The notes below the pieces were generated by a model that saw nothing but the letters and a program-made list of their open reading frames with translations, did not search any database and had not been told where the DNA came from. Position numbers and translations under genes: made by a program. DNA of 64,000 bases from Corylus avellana (Eukaryota > Streptophyta > Magnoliopsida > Fagales > Betulaceae), in assembly GCF_901000735.1 (NCBI RefSeq), contig NC_081546.1, forward strand, positions 17,421,220 through 17,485,219. Direction: 5' to 3'. Shown piece by piece: positions 46,454-59,366 of this stretch. Within the stretch, counting starts at the first letter, position 1. Each line of letters opens with the position of its first letter.

Positions 46454-46459
46454 AAAAAA

Positions 46460-46625
46460 AAAAAAAAATTGAGAAGTATAGCACTTCTCCATTTTGTTGC
46501 CAAAATACTACTCATTAGATGATAACACATAATTTGGGAATCTTTTTTTAAAAAAAAAACAAAAACAAAAACAAAAACAAACAAAAAATTGGGAAGTATA
46601 CCACTTTGCCATTTTGTTGCCCCGC
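46460..46625. repeat. Imperfect direct repeat upstream of MSH2
   Basis: GAAGTATAGCACTTCTCCATT (46472 onward, 20 of these shown as key words GAAGTATA and CATTTTGTTGCC) recurs at 46588-46620. Between the copies is an A-rich CAAAAA run. The MSH2 promoter begins just downstream. Confidence 0.6.
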
Positions 46626-46729
46626 TGCCAAAATCCCTTACCCAGACACAGTTAGCCCAAGATAAACACCCATGGACAGAGTTTGGGCAGACTTAACCGG
46701 CTCGGCTCGACCCGGCCTGGCCTGGCCTT

Positions 46730-46831
46730 GGCGCGTGTTATGAACGCGCCCCCAAAAATAACCCCGCCAATTTCTTTCCCGCCATCTCGACCCCTACATA
46801 TAGATGCACTCGCAGAGTACGCACTATAAAT
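46730..46831 (+). promoter_or_regulatory. MSH2 core promoter: GC inverted repeat, E2F-type site, TATA box
   Basis: GGCGCGT (46730-46736) and its inverse ACGCGCC (46744-46750) form a small inverted repeat. TTTCCCGC (46775-46782) fits the E2F consensus TTTSSCGC, known from S-phase genes. TATAAAT (46825-46831) lies 90 bases before the ATG. The arrangement suggests cell-cycle-linked expression. Binding is inferred from motif match only. Confidence 0.6.
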
Positions 46832-46920
46832 TGCAAAACCCCCTTTTGGTACAGAGACTCCAAAAGCCATTTCTCTTTTGTCCCAGAAAAGAGAGATCAG
46901 AAACCCTAAGATAAACAGCA

Positions 46921-48054
46921 ATGGAAGACAATTTTGAGGAGCAGAACAAGCTTCCTGAGTTGAAACTAGGTTGATATTATTGCCCAAAACATTTCTATTT
47001 TTGGGATTAATTTTGTGAGTTGGTGAAACTTTGTGATGATTTTTTTTGTGATTACTTTTGTTGTGCTATTGGTAGATGCAAAGCAGGCTCAGGGGTTTCT
47101 CTCATTCTTCAAGGCGATACCCCATGTAAGTTTCTTATGCTCTTACCCAATATGTGGGGTTTAGATTTGTGAGATTTTTGTGGAAATTCTAGTTGTCTGC
47201 TTGGTTGCCGGGAAAATGGAGCAAAAAGAGAAAGAAATGAACTTTGGCTACAAATGAAATTTGGCTTCTAAGGTGTTTTGTCTTTGTTGTTTCTTCACAT
47301 ATGGGAAAGCACAACTCTGATAAGTGATTGAACAGATACTGAGGCTTGACTCTCTGTGTTGCGCGGGGAATGTAGAGAATGGCCCCTAAAAAAATTGATA
47401 AAAGATTGAAGGCGATTCTTCTGCTTACTTTAGATTAGTGCATTTACTTCTTGGGATAAACTATGATAGAGTAGCGTTCCATCAAGATTTATAGCGCCTC
47501 ACCCATTTTTACACGCATCGGTGGGCTTCCTTATTGATCCAAACAGTTTACAAAAATCTCCTAATAACAAATATTGAAATATTTTTACATTTTGCATGAA
47601 TTACTAGAGCCAAATGATTAAGATATATATATTTTCTGATATTTGAAGGAATATATATATATATATATATATAAGAGAAAAAAAAAAAAAAAAAAAAAAG
47701 GTCAAATCGTTGAGTTTATATTTCAATGTTATTTTCTCTCATAAATGCTTCTCCCTAATCTATTGACTAAAAGCCTACCAAAGTGTGTAAAAATGGGTGA
47801 TGCCCAGTCAATCTTGATAACCAAAATGGGTGATTCCCCCCTCCCCTATCATAATTTATCCTTATTTACGTTCATTATATGAAATCAAAGTCACCAGGAA
47901 GCATGAGATTCAGATTAACTTGCTTCTCTACATCAGTTCTTTTGTTAACCAAAAAGAGGGCAGATAAAAATGTTTTAATAAACCTAAAGCTTTCTGCTTA
48001 TTTTGCCTGTTTCTATTGCAGGACCCAAGGGCTGTACGGTTCTTTGATCGCAGG
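46921..48054 (+). CDS. MSH2: MSH2 exons 1-3
   Basis: Exon 1 (46921-46969) ends one base into the Asp codon, exon 2 (47076-47125) completes it and ends ...K-A-I-P-H, and exon 3 (48022-48054) is only 33 bases ([11 protein letters not shown]). All three use GT donors and AG acceptors. Intron 2 is long (896 bases) and holds a MITE. Confidence 0.92.
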
Positions 48055-51000
48055 GTCAGTTCATATTTATAAGTTTTTTCCGCTACATTTCCTGTTGGGT
48101 GTGCTTGTTACCTTTTAATGTTTGTTTGCTCGTGCTTGTTACCTTTTAATGTTTGTTTGCTCTTGTTACCTTTTTTTTTTTTTTTTTTCCCCTTTTTTGC
48201 CTCAACTTGTACAAGGTGATTAGTGCTTCTTGAGAACTTGACCTTTTGCCTTTCTAGCGGTTACTGCTTTCTTCTTCTTCTTTTTTTGGCTTTTTTTTTT
48301 TCATAGCGTAAATTCCTGCCTCCTGTGTTTTATAAATTATCAAAGTAAACCATACAACAAATAAATAAATAATTGATTTCATAATTCTTGAATGTTCATT
48401 TGCCAAATTGCATTGTCATCCTCCAAATGACAAGAAATTTAGCAATAGGGGAAAAAGTTTCTTTATAATCAACACCATAGGTCTATGTGTATCTTTTGGT
48501 AACTAACCTTGTTGTCCATGGGTCAAGTGAGCCGTCGAGATTAAACTTGACTATGTATACCCATTCACAACCAACCATCTTACCCAGGGGAAGAGGAACA
48601 AGATCCCAAGTTCTATTCTGATGAAGGACCGCCATTCCCAATTGTGTCTTTCCTCCAACTCAGGTTAGATAAAGCCTCATGCACTGTCTTAGGATAAAAA
48701 TGGCAGATAGTTGGGAGGTAAGGCATGAAAAGGAAACAATAAATGAGTGGAAACAAAATGACTAATGGGATGCTTAGTAACACAAGAGCGGGCACCTTAA
48801 GAAAATGTAGTAATTCCAAAATTCTCAATTTTTTTCATTCATACATAGTATTTGTAGGAGTGAATACTTCTAGAAGGCAGCACCTCATCACTCTAACGGT
48901 AACTATAAGTCTTTTATTGGCTTATGGGAAATCCTCTTTCTTTCTTGAAGTACAACAAAACTTTTCACCTTTTTCTTTCTATATGCATGATTTTGTTGTC
49001 AATTTTTTATTTGTTTGTGTAAATTATTCAGGACTACTATACTGCTCATGGTGAAAATGCAACTTTTATTGCAAAGACCTACTATCATACTACTACTTCT
49101 TTGCGACAATTGGGTAGTGGATCTGATGCCCTTTCAAGTGTAACTATTAGTAAAAACATGTTCGAAACAATTACCCGCGATCTTCTCTTGGAGAGAACAG
49201 ACCATACTCTTGAGCTCTATGAGGGTAGTGGTTCAAATTGGAGACTGGTGAAAAGTGGAACTCCTGGAAATCTTGGCAGTTTTGAAGATGTTCTATTTGC
49301 CAACAATGAGATGCAGGATTCCCCTGTTGTTGTTGCACTATCACCCAACTTCCGTGAAAATGGGTGCACTGTTGGATTAGGTTACATTGATCTAACTAAG
49401 AGAGTACTTGGGTTGGCTGAATTTCTTGACGATAGCCAATTTACAAATGTGGAGTCAGCTTTAGTTGCTCTTGGTTGTAAGGAATGCCTTCTACCTGTTG
49501 AGAGTGTCAAATCCAGTGAAAGTAGAACCTTGCATGATGCTTTGACTAGATGTGGTGTGATGTTAACTGAGAGAAAGAAAACTGAGTTCAAAGCAAGGGA
49601 CTTAGTGGAGGATCTTGGTAGGCTTGTTAAAGGTTCTAAAGAACCGGTTCGAGACTTAATTTCTGTGTTTGAGTTTGCACCTGGTGCCTTGGGGGCATTA
49701 CTGTCTTATGCTGAATTACTTGTAGATGATAGCAATTATGGAAATTATACAATCTGCAGGTATAATCTCGACAGCTATATGAGGTTAGATTTTGCTGCTA
49801 TGAGGGCACTGAATGTCCTGGAAAGCAAGACAGATGCCAACAAAAACTTCAGTTTGTTTGGTCTCATGAATAGAACTTGTACTGCTGGAATGGGAAAACG
49901 GTTGTTGCACATGTGGCTGAAGCAGCCTTTATTAGATGTAAAGGAAATCAACTCCAGGTTGGATTTGGTACAAGCATTTGTGGAGGATGCTGCACTTTGT
50001 CAAGATCTGAGGCAGCACCTGAAAAGAATATCAGACGTTGAGCGACTGATGCACAATCTTGAGAAGAAAAGAGCCGGTTTGCAGCATATTGTAAAACTTT
50101 ATCAGGTAGATTCTGTTATATACCAGGTAGATTCTATTATATTATCGTTAGTAATTGGTAGGGTTCAGCAGTATCCTGGTGGTGTTGGTCTGGCTGTTTA
50201 GTATTTGTCATTGCTCGCAACAAGCAAACTAAAATCTCTTCTTTCTTTTCTTTTTTTCTTCCAAACTGATTAACGTTGTTCACTAACGACAGTACTTGGT
50301 TTCTAACTAATGATGCTTACTTACACATTTTGTTTAACTATTACTTCCTTTTGTTAAGAATGTTAATATAGGCCCTGCTGTAATGGAATATCAGCTCATA
50401 CCGAAAGTTTAGTGATGATTGATCTTCATGAACTTAGTTTTGGTGATCTTGATGTATTTTCTTTCTTCAGTGGGTTGCAAGCTATAAAACTCTTTATTTT
50501 GCTTATTATTGGCATTGAGTTTACCATAATGCCTCTTTGCAGCATTAAGTGCAGCCTACTTGCTTTCCTTTGAAGTTAGTTACATGTTTATGTCGCAAGT
50601 TGTATCCAGTAGTTGAAAGTGCCTCTGTTTTTAATTTGGTTTACATCTTCTGGATGCAGACAAGTATAAGACTTCCCTACATTAAAAGTGCCCTGGAACA
50701 TTATGAGGGACAATTTTCCTCACTGATCAAGGACAGGTATTTGGATCCCCTAGAGTGCTGGACTGATGATGATCACCTGAATAAGTTCATTGGCCTTGTA
50801 GAAGCTTCTGTTGACCTTGATCAACTTGAGAATGGGGAATACATGATTTCTTCCAGTTATGATTCTGCACTCTCTGCACTGAAAGATGAACAAGAGTCAC
50901 TGGAGCGCCAAATACACAATTTACATCAACAAACTGCTAATGAACTTGATCTGCCCCTAGATAAGGCGTTAAAGTTAGATAGGGGCACACAGTTTGGACA

Positions 51001-54000
51001 TGTTTTTAGAATCACAAAGAAAGAGGAGCCAAAAATAAGGAAAAAGCTCACTACTCAATTTATTGTCCTTGAAACCCGAAAGGACGGAGTTAAATTTACC
51101 AATACAAAGCTTAAAAAATTAGGTGACCAGTATCAAAAGAAACTTGAGGAGTATAAGAATTGTCAGAAAGAGCTGGTCGACCGAGTAGTTCAAACTGCAG
51201 CAACATTCTCTGAGGTAGTTATACTTTATAATTTCTTGTTGCTGCTTCTGGGCTACTGTTGTGGATTGAAAAAACTTCTCCTCTACAGGTTTTTGGTTCT
51301 TTAGCTGGATTGCTTTCTGAGTTGGATGTCTTACTTAGTTTTGCTGATCTGGCTTCTAGCTGTCCTACTCCCTACACAAGACCAGTCATCACCCCTTCGG
51401 TAATTAGTTACTAGTTATTTGCTGCTTTTGATTTCTTTGATTAGTGATTTTTTCCCCGTTTTAGAAAAGTTCACTTCCCCACTGTAGAATTATGATTATA
51501 TTGGCTATGATAGGATGAAGGAGATATTATCTTGGAAGGGAGCAGACATCCTTGTGTGGAGGCTCAAGACTGGGTGAATTTTATACCAAATGATTGTAAA
51601 CTTGTGGGTATTTATAAGATACTGGGAAACATTTTCTTTTTCTACAATCTTAAATCAGAATGGTTAATTTTTTTCGTTATTGGCTTTCCTTGCAAATCAG
51701 GTCAGGGGGAAAAGTTGGTTCCAAATCATTACTGGGCCTAACATGGGTGGAAAATCCACATTTATTCGGCAGGTGTGATTGATTATTCAATTATTTGCGT
51801 CTTCTCTATCAGTTGTTGCTAGTTGCAACTAAATAACTACTATGTTATTGCTTCCATCCATGTAACTATAAGATCCTAGTTTTGTATTTTACTCTTCTGA
51901 TAATTTGGTAATGAATACCAACTAAGGGATTGATCTCCTTGCTATTTGGTTTCGTTTGATTTTTTCATATTGAACACCTCCGTTTATTCTAGTTACCAAT
52001 TCATTCGATTTTGTTTGATTTTGTTATGATGTAAAATTAGAGTTTGTATGTCATTTACCATTTACCATTCATTAATTATTTATATAAGAATTTACAGTAT
52101 TCTAGATTAGGACAGCACATAGGGACACCTCACCAAAACACCTCATCACTAACGAGTTTCAACATATTGACACCTCTTCTATTCTAGTTACCACTTTTTC
52201 TCTTTAAATGGGATCCCATGAACTCCGCAATTACTAGTTGAGATTTGTATGGGTTTGATTACATCTGTCTATTTATAATTTGCACTTGCAGGTTGGTGTG
52301 AATATTCTGATGGCACAAGTTGGTTCTTTTGTTCCATGTGACAAAGCTAGCCTTTCTGTACGTGATTGCATTTTTGCTCGTGTGGGTGCTGGTGACTGCC
52401 AAGTGAGTTCAGCATCAATTTATTTTTGACTCCTTAAATTGACCCTTATATAATAAATTTGTTCCACGATCTATTCTTGCCTGCGCTGCCACCTAATGAA
52501 CCTCAGAAAATGGAATACTTTTTATAACTTCCTTTCATTCTTTGGTATATATATTATTTTTCATCAATCACAAGCTTTTGTGCTGAATATTGATGATCAA
52601 GGCAGCAGCATTGGTACAACGTTTGAAACACTGAATAATTATGCACTCACAAACTAGTGAGTTGTGCTTTGTCTGGATGGGCCTAAACAAACATAGTTAT
52701 GCATTTCCTTTTTACACTGAATATTTTACCGCTTTCACAGTCCCACCTTCTACAATTAAATATAAGAAACATTTGCTGAATATATTGAATAATGTATTTC
52801 AGATCTCTTTTATTGAATTTATTCCAGTGTATTCCTAATATTTGCACCTACTAAAAACAAAAAAGAAAAAGAATAAGTAACTATAAGTATATTAGTGAAA
52901 TTTCAAAAGGAAAAATCACATGATTCAGATTTTAAACATCTATACTCTTATACATGCTGCATCAACAGTAAAAGCAACTAAATTGCAGACTTATTTCACT
53001 ATTAAGTGACAACAACAATGTGTCCAATCTCAAAAAAGTATGTATTTACTCTCATTTTTTTATCTGTTGTACTTATGTCTTGCATTGATTATAATNNNNN
53101 NNNNNNNNNNNNNNNNNNNNNNNNNNNNNNNNNNNNNNNNNNNNNNNNNNNNNNNNNNNNNNNNNNNNNNNNNNNNNNNNNNNNNNNNNNNNNNNGAACT
53201 TAGTTTTGGTGATCTTGATGTATTTTCTTTCTTCAGTGGGTTGCAAGCTATAAAACTCTTTATTTTGCTTATTATTGGCATTGAGTTTACCATAATGCCT
53301 CTTTGCAGCATTAAGTGCAGCCTACTTGCTTTCCTTTGAAGTTAGTTACATGTTTATGTCGCAAGTTGTATCCAGTAGTTGAAAGTGCCTCTGTTTTTAA
53401 TTTGGTTTACATCTTCTGGATGCAGACAAGTATAAGACTTCCCTACATTAAAAGTGCCCTGGAACATTATGAGGGACAATTTTCCTCACTGATCAAGGAC
53501 AGGTATTTGGATCCCCTAGAGTGCTGGACTGATGATGATCACCTGAATAAGTTCATTGGCCTTGTAGAAGCTTCTGTTGACCTTGATCAACTTGAGAATG
53601 GGGAATACATGATTTCTTCCAGTTATGATTCTGCACTCTCTGCACTGAAAGATGAACAAGAGTCACTGGAGCGCCAAATACACAATTTACATCAACAAAC
53701 TGCTAATGAACTTGATCTGCCCCTAGATAAGGCGTTAAAGTTAGATAGGGGCACACAGTTTGGACATGTTTTTAGAATCACAAAGAAAGAGGAGCCAAAA
53801 ATAAGGAAAAAGCTCACTACTCAATTTATTGTCCTTGAAACCCGAAAGGATGGAGTTAAATTTACCAATACAAAGCTTAAAAAATTAGGTGACCGGTATC
53901 AAAAGAAACTTGAGGAGTATAAGAATTGTCAGAAAGAGCTGGTCGACCGAGTAGTTCAAACTGCAGCAACATTCTCTGAGGTAGTTATACTTTATAATTT

Positions 54001-57000
54001 CTTGTTGCTGCTTCTGGGCTACTGTTGTGGATTGAAAAAACTTCTCCTCTACAGGTTTTTGGTTCTTTAGCTGGATTGCTTTCTGAGTTGGATGTCTTAC
54101 TTAGTTTTGCTGATCTGGCTTCTAGCTGTCCTACTCCCTACACAAGACCAGTCATCACCCCTTCGGTAATTAGTTACTAGTTATTTGCTGCTTTTGATTT
54201 CTTTGATTAGTGATTTTTTCCCCGTTTTAGAAAAGTTCACTTCCCCACTGTAGAATTATGATTATATTGGCTATGATAGGATGAAGGAGATATTATCTTG
54301 GAAGGGAGCAGACATCCTTGTGTGGAGGCTCAAGACTGGGTGAATTTTATACCAAATGATTGTAAACTTGTGGGTATTTATAAGATACTGGGAAACATTT
54401 TCTTTTTCTACAATCTTAAATCAGAATGGTTAATTTTTTTCGTTATTGGCTTTCCTTGCAAATCAGGTCAGGGGGAAAAGTTGGTTCCAAATCATTACTG
54501 GGCCTAACATGGGTGGAAAATCCACATTTATTCGGCAGGTGTGATTGATTATTCAATTATTTGCGTCTTCTCTATCAGTTGTTGCTAGTTGCAACTAAAT
54601 AACTACTATGTTATTGCTTCCATCCATGTAACTATAAGATCCTAGTTTTGTATTTTACTCTTCTGATAATTTGGTAATGAATACCAACTAAGGGATTGAT
54701 CTCCTTGCTATTTGGTTTCGTTTGATTTTTTCATATTGAACACCTCCGTTTATTCTAGTTACCAATTCATTCGATTTTGTTTGATTTTGTTATGATGTAA
54801 AATTAGAGTTTGTATGTCATTTACCCTTTACCATTCATTAATTATTTATATAAGAATTTACAGTATTCTAGATTAGGACAGCACATAGGGACACCTCACC
54901 AAAACACCTCATCACTAACGAGTTTCAACATATTGACACCTCTTCTATTCTAGTTACCACTTTTTCTCTTTAAATGGGATCCCATGAACTCCGCAATTAC
55001 CAGTTGAGATTTGTATGGGTTTGATTACATCTGTCTATTTATAATTTGCACTTGCAGGTTGGTGTGAATATTCTGATGGCACAAGTTGGTTCTTTTGTTC
55101 CATGTGACAAAGCTAGCATTTCTGTACGTGATTGCATTTTTGCTCGTGTGGGTGCTGGTGACTGCCAAGTGAGTTCAGCATCAATTTATTTTTGACTCCT
55201 TAAATTGACCCTGATATAATAAATTTGTTCCACAAGGATCTTAATAGATCGTGTGGGTGCTGGTGACTGCCAAGTGAGTTCAGCATCAATTTATTTTTGA
55301 CTCCTTAAATTGACCCTAATATAATAAATTTGTTCCACGATCTATTCTTGCCTGCGCTGCCACATAATGAACCTCAGAAAATGGAATACTTTTTATAACT
55401 TCCTTTCATTCTTTGGTATATATATTATTTTTCATCAATCACAAGCTTTTGTGCTGAATATTGATGATCAAGGCAGCAGCATTGGTACAACGTTTGAAAC
55501 ACTGAATAATTATGCACTCACAAACTAGTGAGTTGTGCTTTGTCTAGATGGGCCTAAACAAACATAGTTATACATTTCCTTTTTACACTGAATATTTTAC
55601 CGCTTTCACAGTCCCACCTTCTACAATTAAATATAAGAAACATTTGCTGAATATATTGAATAATGTATTTCAGATCTCTTTTATTGAATTTATTCCAGTG
55701 TATTCCTAATATTTGCACCTACTACAAACAAAAAAGAAAAAGAATAAGTAACTATAAGTATATTAGTGAAATTTCAAAAGGAAAAATCACATGATTCAGA
55801 TTTTAAACATCTATACTCTTATACATGCTGCATCAACAGTAAAAGCAACTAAATTGCAGACTTATTTCACTATTAAGTGACAACAACAATGCGTCCAATC
55901 TCAAAAAAGTATGTATTTACTCTCATTTTTTTATCTGTTGTACTTATGTCTTGCATTGATTATAATTTTCAAAATAAATTATTGGGACCCTAACATTAAC
56001 AGATCAGTTTGAGATATTTGATGCAAGTTGTGTTAATCAAAATATTTTTACCAACGCTGCTGAGTGTTTGGGTTGGATTATTCATGTGCATGAGTGTCCT
56101 CTTTTATAATGAATTGAAGACATTAGCTTGAATCCTTTTGTTATAAGAGTTATTAGGGTTTATGAGAGTTATTAGGGTTTGTGGGTATTTTGGTCAATGT
56201 TTTATTTCTCAAAACCTATATAATAAGATGTGCAAGGTAGGCTATGGAACAATAGTAATGAGTCTCTACCTTTTTCTCTAAACTATTCATGCAAACTACG
56301 ACATCGTATCAGAGCTTTAGATTTACACGGGATGCATTGATGAAGCGAGGTGTACATTGGTCCTTCCGACGATTCTGTGGTGCCGGCGACAAAGCCGTCA
56401 CTGAAAACAGTGGCCGGCAGCGTCTCCACAAGCAGGGAAGACCCCTGTTTGGTTTTGGGTGCATGCTATTCCCTTATCCTAGATAAGGATAGCTACGTTC
56501 TTGGTTTGGATAAGTTGTTTGGGCTCAGTCATCAGTTCCACTCCCTTTGGCCGGTTCATCAACTCTTTGTCCAATTCAGTTGCTTGTCTCCCAGTTTAGA
56601 GTGTTCTGAGACCAGTTTAATACCTTTTAGAGCCAATTCGTAGGGTTTTGACCTGTTCCGTGCCTTTCTTGACCGGTTCAGTAAGTTCCATGCCCCGTTC
56701 AATGGTATTTTATTCGGCTATGCCAGTTCAGTGGAGTTTTGTCTGGTTCAGTGGATTTTACTTCTGGTTGAGAGCATATTCATATCAGTTCAGTAGTGTT
56801 TTGTCCGGTACAGTTGTGTTTTATCCGGTTCACTTTGTTTCTAGCCCGGTTCAGTAGATTTTTGTCTAGTTGAGTGATTTCCCTACCAATTCAGAAAATG
56901 TTCCGACCAGTTCAATGGTTTTCTTTTCGGTTTAGAGCATATTCAGATCGGTTTTGTGGTTTCCATTCAGTCCTGTACATCCTTTGGCCAGTTCTTGCTA

Positions 57001-59314
57001 TTTCTTGACTAGTGCAAATAATTTTTCAGCAATTCAGTTGTTTTTCAGCTCGTTCAAATAGTATTTTAATTGGTTCTGGTGTATCGATTTGGGCTACACA
57101 TAGCAATCATCAGGTTTGTTTCTCAGGGGGAGTACTAGAGTAATATTTACAAGTTGTCGTAGTTGTTGGTTGATCGCTGTTGGTTTTTCTTTGTTGGTTG
57201 TATTGATGATCAATCCTACATTGTTGTTGGTTGTGATCGACCGTTGTTGGTAGTATTGATCATCAACCCTACATTGGTGGTATTTCAGCTTGTTTATGTT
57301 TGGTTTAGTGCGTTTTCTTGTTTTTTATAAGATTGTAGTGTGTGCTCCAAGCTATTCCAGCTTGAGGGGGAGTGTTAGAAGAGTTATTAGGGTTGTGAGA
57401 GTTATTAGGGTTTGTAGGTATTTTGGTCAATGTTATGTTTCTCAAGCCTATATAATAGAGTGATGCTCTTGTGTTCTCCCAAATGTTACTTGGCTTTTAA
57501 AATCACTAATACATCAAAATCCAATAATAATCTCAAATTCAATAGTAACTTTAAAAGCCAAGTCACATTTAGGAGGACACAAGGACTCTAGTCATCCTTT
57601 TAGCATTATTCTATATAATAGGATGTTTGAGGTAGGCTATGGAACAATAGTAATGAGCCTCTAACTTTTCTCTAAATCGTTCATGTAAACTACTACACTG
57701 TTTTTTTTTTTCTATATAAGTAATGTATATTAAAAAAACACACAGAGTGGCGCAACCCAAGTACACAGTAAGTATACAAGCGGAATCCCTACTAAGTAGA
57801 AAAATGAACCATTAAAGGTGTAAACTACTACGCCTTTAATAGGGTGCTAATACAGATTCTTGATTATTTACCTACTACTGATTTGTATGTTTAAATGTTA
57901 TTAACATAAAAACTATTTCAAAGTATGCATATCAAAAAAGTTAATTTATTGTAACATTGCATGAAATGAATGTTTTCTTGGATTTGTCTCAAGCTGGGCT
58001 GGTTTAGGAGCCTAACCCAAACATGGCCCGTTAAATTTAGTGATTAGGTCACTTAAATTTGATTTGCTTAGCGTATGGGTTGACCCAATATTATTTTAGG
58101 AGGATGGGCTGTGGGCTGGTTTGGAACTATGTTTGGAGCAGTAACTCTGATTTAACCTTTGTATTGCATAATACTTCTCGAAACATTTACATATAGGGAG
58201 AGAAGTTCTTCAAGCAATATGATGCAATTCATTAGGCATTTGAATTTTATTGGAACTGTCCATCACATCCAGAATCTAATGAAATAGGGTAGACTAAGAG
58301 CATGTTTGAGATTACGTTTGAGAAATAGAACTTTTGAGTTAAAAAACGCTTTTTGGCAAAAGCTTCATTTTTAAGCTTTTGTCAGAAGTGTGTTTTGGCA
58401 ATTTTTAAGCTTTTTGACCTTCAAAAGTGCTTCGAATTTTTTTTTACCAAACGGGCTTTTTTTTTTTTTCAAACGAGCTTTCAGGGTGTTAAACGCACTT
58501 TTGAGGTCTACAAACGTAATCTCAAACATGCCCTAAGTCAGTATTTTGTCAATAACTAATTATACAATAACATTAACTATTCCTTTATTTTCTGATCACC
58601 GGGAAAGAACAAAAGAAACATGTAGTTATATTTCAACAATTTCTGATCTCTTGTAGACCTCTCAATCGGATTTGTATTGGTGAAGTTCTGATTATCTGCC
58701 AAAGGAAAAAGAACAAATAGATCTTGTAGGATTCTCAAGATTCCTACACTCATTCCATGGCAATGGCCATCTTGTGTGTTTTTCCGTTGCCATACATCGG
58801 TTATACAATTTCTGGACTGATTTTTATCACTGTAGAAAATATTACTTGATTGCCTTGGGACTTGGGAGGAATATAAAACGATGTGTCCTTGTCAATGAAG
58901 TGTGTTCTTTTTCTTTCTAGTTACGTGGAGTTTCTACCTTTATGCAAGAAATGCTTGAAACTGCATCAATATTGAAAGGAGCTACAGATAAGTCATTGAT
59001 AATCATTGACGAGTTGGGCCGCGGGACATCAACTTACGATGGATTTGGTTGGTCTCTCTTGAACCTATTTTCTAGCTTCATGTTTCCTATCTTGATCATG
59101 TACTGTTCTCTCTCTCTCTCTCTCTCTCACTTGAATTTTTGTTGTGAGAACATTTAGAATCTGACAGAATAACACATTTAGAATCTGACTGAATAACACT
59201 GCTTGTTCTTCTCTTTTAGCTTCTTCCCAGACCACTTTGTGGATGGTTCAAAAATATAATTAACTGCAAATTATTTATGCTTATCCAAAAGAAAAGAAGT
59301 ATATTGACTGCCAG

Positions 59315-59366
<52 letters not shown>

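Larger units (their letters stand above)
53196..55966 (+). repeat. Copy B of duplicated MSH2 segment (right contig start)
   Basis: Begins exactly after the gap with GAACTTAGTTTTGGTGATC, which is found at 50429. It follows copy A through exon 5 to intron 9, then continues past the point where copy A stops. Confidence 0.95.

Noticed and set aside
50106..50201. Extension of MSH2 exon 4 to the stop at 50201
   Set aside because: The donor CAG/GTAGAT at 50105 joins exactly to the conserved continuation at 50660. The extension has no counterpart in plant MSH2.
56134..57704. 5-bp target duplication of the intron 9 retroelement
   Set aside because: The flanks CCTTT and CTGTT agree in three of five positions only, which is not enough to claim it.
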